Shown here: positions 61,927-64,000 of the stretch, in pieces | How the letters are laid out: each line of letters opens with the position of its first letter | Position numbering within the stretch: position 1 is the first letter of the stretch | Program-made: the position numbers and the translations under genes | Assembly (NCBI GenBank): GCA_012964825.1 | Contig: DTTI01000084.1 | Location: 1-64,000 of the forward strand | Length of the DNA stretch: 64,000 nucleotides | From: Candidatus Neomarinimicrobiota bacterium | GTDB lineage: Bacteria; Fidelibacterota; Marinisomatia; Marinisomatales; S15-B10 | Reading direction: 5' to 3' | Notes under the pieces: generated by a model | Told to the model about the DNA's origin: nothing | The model's input: only the letters and a program-made list of their open reading frames with translations | The model's database searches: none

Positions 61927-62660
61927 GGGGTTAAAATATCCTTGAACCAGTCAACAGTACTGGAGACTTTTGCCCGCTGTATTGCAGCTGCTGGGTCCAC
62001 ATCCTTTGGACAAACAGCACTGCACTCACCCACAAAAGTGCATTCCCAGATTCCATCGTGGCTGGCGATGACTTCCTGCCGGGCATCCCTGCCCTGGTCC
62101 CGGGAGTCCAAGTTGTACCGTTGGGCAAGGGCAATGGCGGCGGGTCCGACAAAGGTAGAATCAAGAGCATAAACGGGACAGGCAGCATAACAGAGCATGC
62201 AGTTAATACACATAGAGTACTGTTTATAATGAGCCAGCTCATTAGGGGACTGAAGGTATTCACCCTCCTCCAGAGGCTTCTCCTCACCTTCCGTCCGAAT
62301 AATGTATGGCTGTATCTCTGTTAGTTTTGTCATAAAGTCATCCATTTCGAAGATGAGATCCCGCTCTACAGGAAAACCTGTTAATGGTTCTATACGGATT
62401 TTATTTGGGTAGTAGTCCTTTAAAAATGCGGCGCATGATAGTTTCGGTACACCGTTGAGCATCATCCCGCAACTACCACAGACGCCCATCTGGCAAGACC
62501 AGCGGTAGGAAAGCGTTCCATCGATCTCGTCTTTAATGTGATTGATGGCGTCCAGCACTACCCAGTCTTCACGGAACGGGACCTTGTATGTCTGAAAGGA
62601 GGGCTCGCTCTCTTTCTCAGGTTGGTAGCGGAAGATTTCCAATTTCATGGTTTCTGCCAT
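61908..62660 (-). CDS. frdB: Fumarate reductase iron-sulfur subunit
   Basis: The 250-residue protein has the plant-type [2Fe-2S] motif (CQMGVCGSCGMMLNG, then a later Cys in LSCAAF). The [4Fe-4S] motif is CINCMLCYAACPVY and the [3Fe-4S] region is FVGECSAVCPKDVDP. It carries electrons from quinol through FrdCD to the FrdA flavin. It lies 10 bp after frdA. The length agrees with E. coli FrdB. Confidence 0.97.
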   Translation of the reverse strand: MAETMKLEIFRYQPEKESEPSFQTYKVPFREDWVVLDAINHIKDEIDGTLSYRWSCQMGVCGSCGMMLNGVPKLSCAAFLKDYYPNKIRIEPLTGFPVERDLIFEMDDFMTKLTEIQPYIIRTEGEEKPLEEGEYLQSPNELAHYKQYSMCINCMLCYAACPVYALDSTFVGPAAIALAQRYNLDSRDQGRDARQEVIASHDGIWECTFVGECSAVCPKDVDPAAAIQRAKVSSTVDWFKDILTPWGKKN

Positions 62661-62670
62661 TGTTTATAAT

Positions 62671-64000
62671 TTATCCTTCTTTTCCATAAACCCTTTCTCC
62701 AGGCGGCCATTTAGTAATCACCACATCTTTATAATCCATGCGGGGTTCAGTATCATTTCGGTATGCTAAAGAATGCTTTAAAAATTTTTCATCATCCCTG
62801 TCGGGGAAGTCAGTTCGCTGGTGAGAGCCCCTGCTTTCCGTTCTTTCCAGAGCACTATAGGTGATGGCTTCTGCAACATCCAACATGAACTCGAGTTCTA
62901 GTGCTGAGGTTAATTCAGTGTTAAAATTGAAACTTCTGTCCTCCATTATAATATTGGAAAACCGGTCTTTAAGTTCTTTTATTTTATTGCATGTTTCTTT
63001 CAAACTTTTCTCTGAGCGATAGATGCCGACACTCGTTTCCATCGTTTCGTTCATTTCTTGCCGAAGAGAAAAAATTCTTTCCGTCCCCCCTTCTTTTCTA
63101 AAGAAGTTTATCCCGATCCGTTCTTGTTCATCGGCAGCTTGCAGTTCCAGTGAGGCCGTGTTAAGATGGGGGTTCTCCAATGCAAACTGGGCCGCTGCCT
63201 TCCCTGCGCGACTCCCAAACACCAGAAGTTCCGTCAGGGAGTTCGATCCCAGGCGATTGGCCCCGTTGATAGAGATGCAGGCACACTCCCCGGCAGCGTA
63301 CAAACCGGGAAGGGCAGTAGCCCCTGTGATGTCAGTATCGATCCCTCCCATCATGTAGTGGACGACGGGTCTCACTGGGATTGGTTCATATACGGGATCA
63401 ATGCCAGCATAATTATTGGATAACTCCCGGACAAAGGGAATCTTTTTATCAATTTTCTTTTCACCTAAGTGACGAATGTCGAGATGGACTACGTGGCCAT
63501 ATGGACCGGAGATAGTTCTTCCTTTTTCTCTTTCCGCCACGAAAGCCTGACTCAGCCGATCCCGGGGACCCAGTTCCATGCTTTTTTTTACTGGATGCTT
63601 TGAATCATTAATATCCAACGGCTTGCCCAAGTCGTAATCCTGAAGGTATCTATAGCCGTCTTTATTCACCATGATTCCGCCTTCCCCCCGGGCTGCTTCC
63701 GTAATGAGAATACCCGTGCCAGGGAGTCCAGTGGGATGGTACTGGATAAATTCCATATCTTTTAGCGGTACACCGGCCCGGTACGCCATGGACATCCCGT
63801 CGCCCGTTTTGATGGCACCATTGGTCGTGAACGGGAAAACTCGTCCTGCTCCGCCTGTACACATTATCACCGACCTGCCGGTAATCGCCTCCACCTTGCC
63901 GGAGCGAAGTTCGATGGTAGCTACACCTTGGCACCGGCCATTCTCCACCAGAATTTTTGTGGCGAACCATTCATCGTAGCGGGTAATGTTGTTGTACTTA
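62671..64000 (-). CDS. frdA: Fumarate reductase flavoprotein subunit (N-terminus beyond window)
   Basis: The frame is open to the window edge, leaving about 443 C-terminal residues; the FAD-attachment N-terminal part is missing. Visible FrdA features are [61 protein letters not shown] with the catalytic region, and [19 protein letters not shown]. It reduces fumarate to succinate in anaerobic respiration. The set frdABCD is the four-subunit type, closer to fumarate reductase than to succinate dehydrogenase because of its two short anchors. Confidence 0.96.
   Translation of the reverse strand, partial: KYNNITRYDEWFATKILVENGRCQGVATIELRSGKVEAITGRSVIMCTGGAGRVFPFTTNGAIKTGDGMSMAYRAGVPLKDMEFIQYHPTGLPGTGILITEAARGEGGIMVNKDGYRYLQDYDLGKPLDINDSKHPVKKSMELGPRDRLSQAFVAEREKGRTISGPYGHVVHLDIRHLGEKKIDKKIPFVRELSNNYAGIDPVYEPIPVRPVVHYMMGGIDTDITGATALPGLYAAGECACISINGANRLGSNSLTELLVFGSRAGKAAAQFALENPHLNTASLELQAADEQERIGINFFRKEGGTERIFSLRQEMNETMETSVGIYRSEKSLKETCNKIKELKDRFSNIIMEDRSFNFNTELTSALELEFMLDVAEAITYSALERTESRGSHQRTDFPDRDDEKFLKHSLAYRNDTEPRMDYKDVVITKWPPGERVYGKEG

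Noticed and set aside
1-64000. CRISPR arrays, insertion sequences, tRNA or rRNA genes
   Set aside because: I saw no regularly spaced repeats, transposase genes or RNA-gene consensus anywhere in the window.

Overview
The window is a chromosomal replication-origin region plus about 38 kb of flanking genes from a Gram-negative-type bacterium. The gene set points to the FCB supergroup: a TonB receptor paired with a DUF4249-like lipoprotein, a DUF5020 protein, large FG-GAP/Ig-like secreted proteins, lipid A genes and weak Shine-Dalgarno sites. Candidatus Neomarinimicrobiota (Marinimicrobia/SAR406) is my best guess, but it rests on gene content and not on a marker-gene search.

Layout. 1-8.4 kb: end of a DUF4249-like gene, a TonB-dependent receptor, an esterase lipoprotein, an acyltransferase, a propeller/M28/PDZ peptidase and a short PNP-like protein. 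8.4-15.0 kb: dnaN-dciA-gyrB-gyrA-yggS on the minus strand. 15.0-15.4 kb: the only gene-free stretch over 300 bp, holding a DnaA box inside a hairpin. 15.4-26.07 kb: rpmH-yidD-yidC-mnmE-mnmG-mfd-lipoprotein-surA, a tightly overlapping minus-strand operon with two parS-like sites flanking mnmG. 26.07-26.24 kb: probable oriC with two consensus DnaA boxes. 26.24-35.0 kb, plus strand: dnaA, lexA, a peroxiredoxin with an in-frame UGA, isochorismatase, an M16 peptidase pair, a DHFR-like protein, an esterase, a formamidase-like lipoprotein and a TAXI-like protein. 35.0-46.2 kb: mixed-strand housekeeping and transport genes. 46.2-50.7 kb: a lipid A cluster (Gfo/Idh oxidoreductase, ICMT-like, lpxB, DUF374 acyltransferase, lpxK). 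50.7-56.2 kb: two giant paralogous secreted proteins. 56.4-61.1 kb: an outer-membrane protein, a CtpA protease and an exbB-exbD-exbD-tonB operon. 61.2-64 kb: fumarate reductase frdDCBA, with frdA cut by the window end.

Transcription diverges from about 26.1 kb: everything from rpmH leftward to 4.8 kb is minus and everything from dnaA rightward to 35.0 kb is plus. This agrees with bidirectional replication from the rpmH-dnaA gap.

The most unusual item is the gene after lexA. It is a complete Bcp/PrxQ-type peroxiredoxin in which the peroxidatic cysteine codon is UGA. A 7-bp hairpin with a GUU loop lies 17 nt downstream, matching the bacterial SECIS layout, so it is probably a selenoprotein that ORF callers would truncate. 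Other notable points are the absence of rnpA and recF from their usual places, parS sites without parAB nearby, a GTAC-N7-GTAC candidate LexA operator, and an SRPBCC protein with four copies of a basic repeat.
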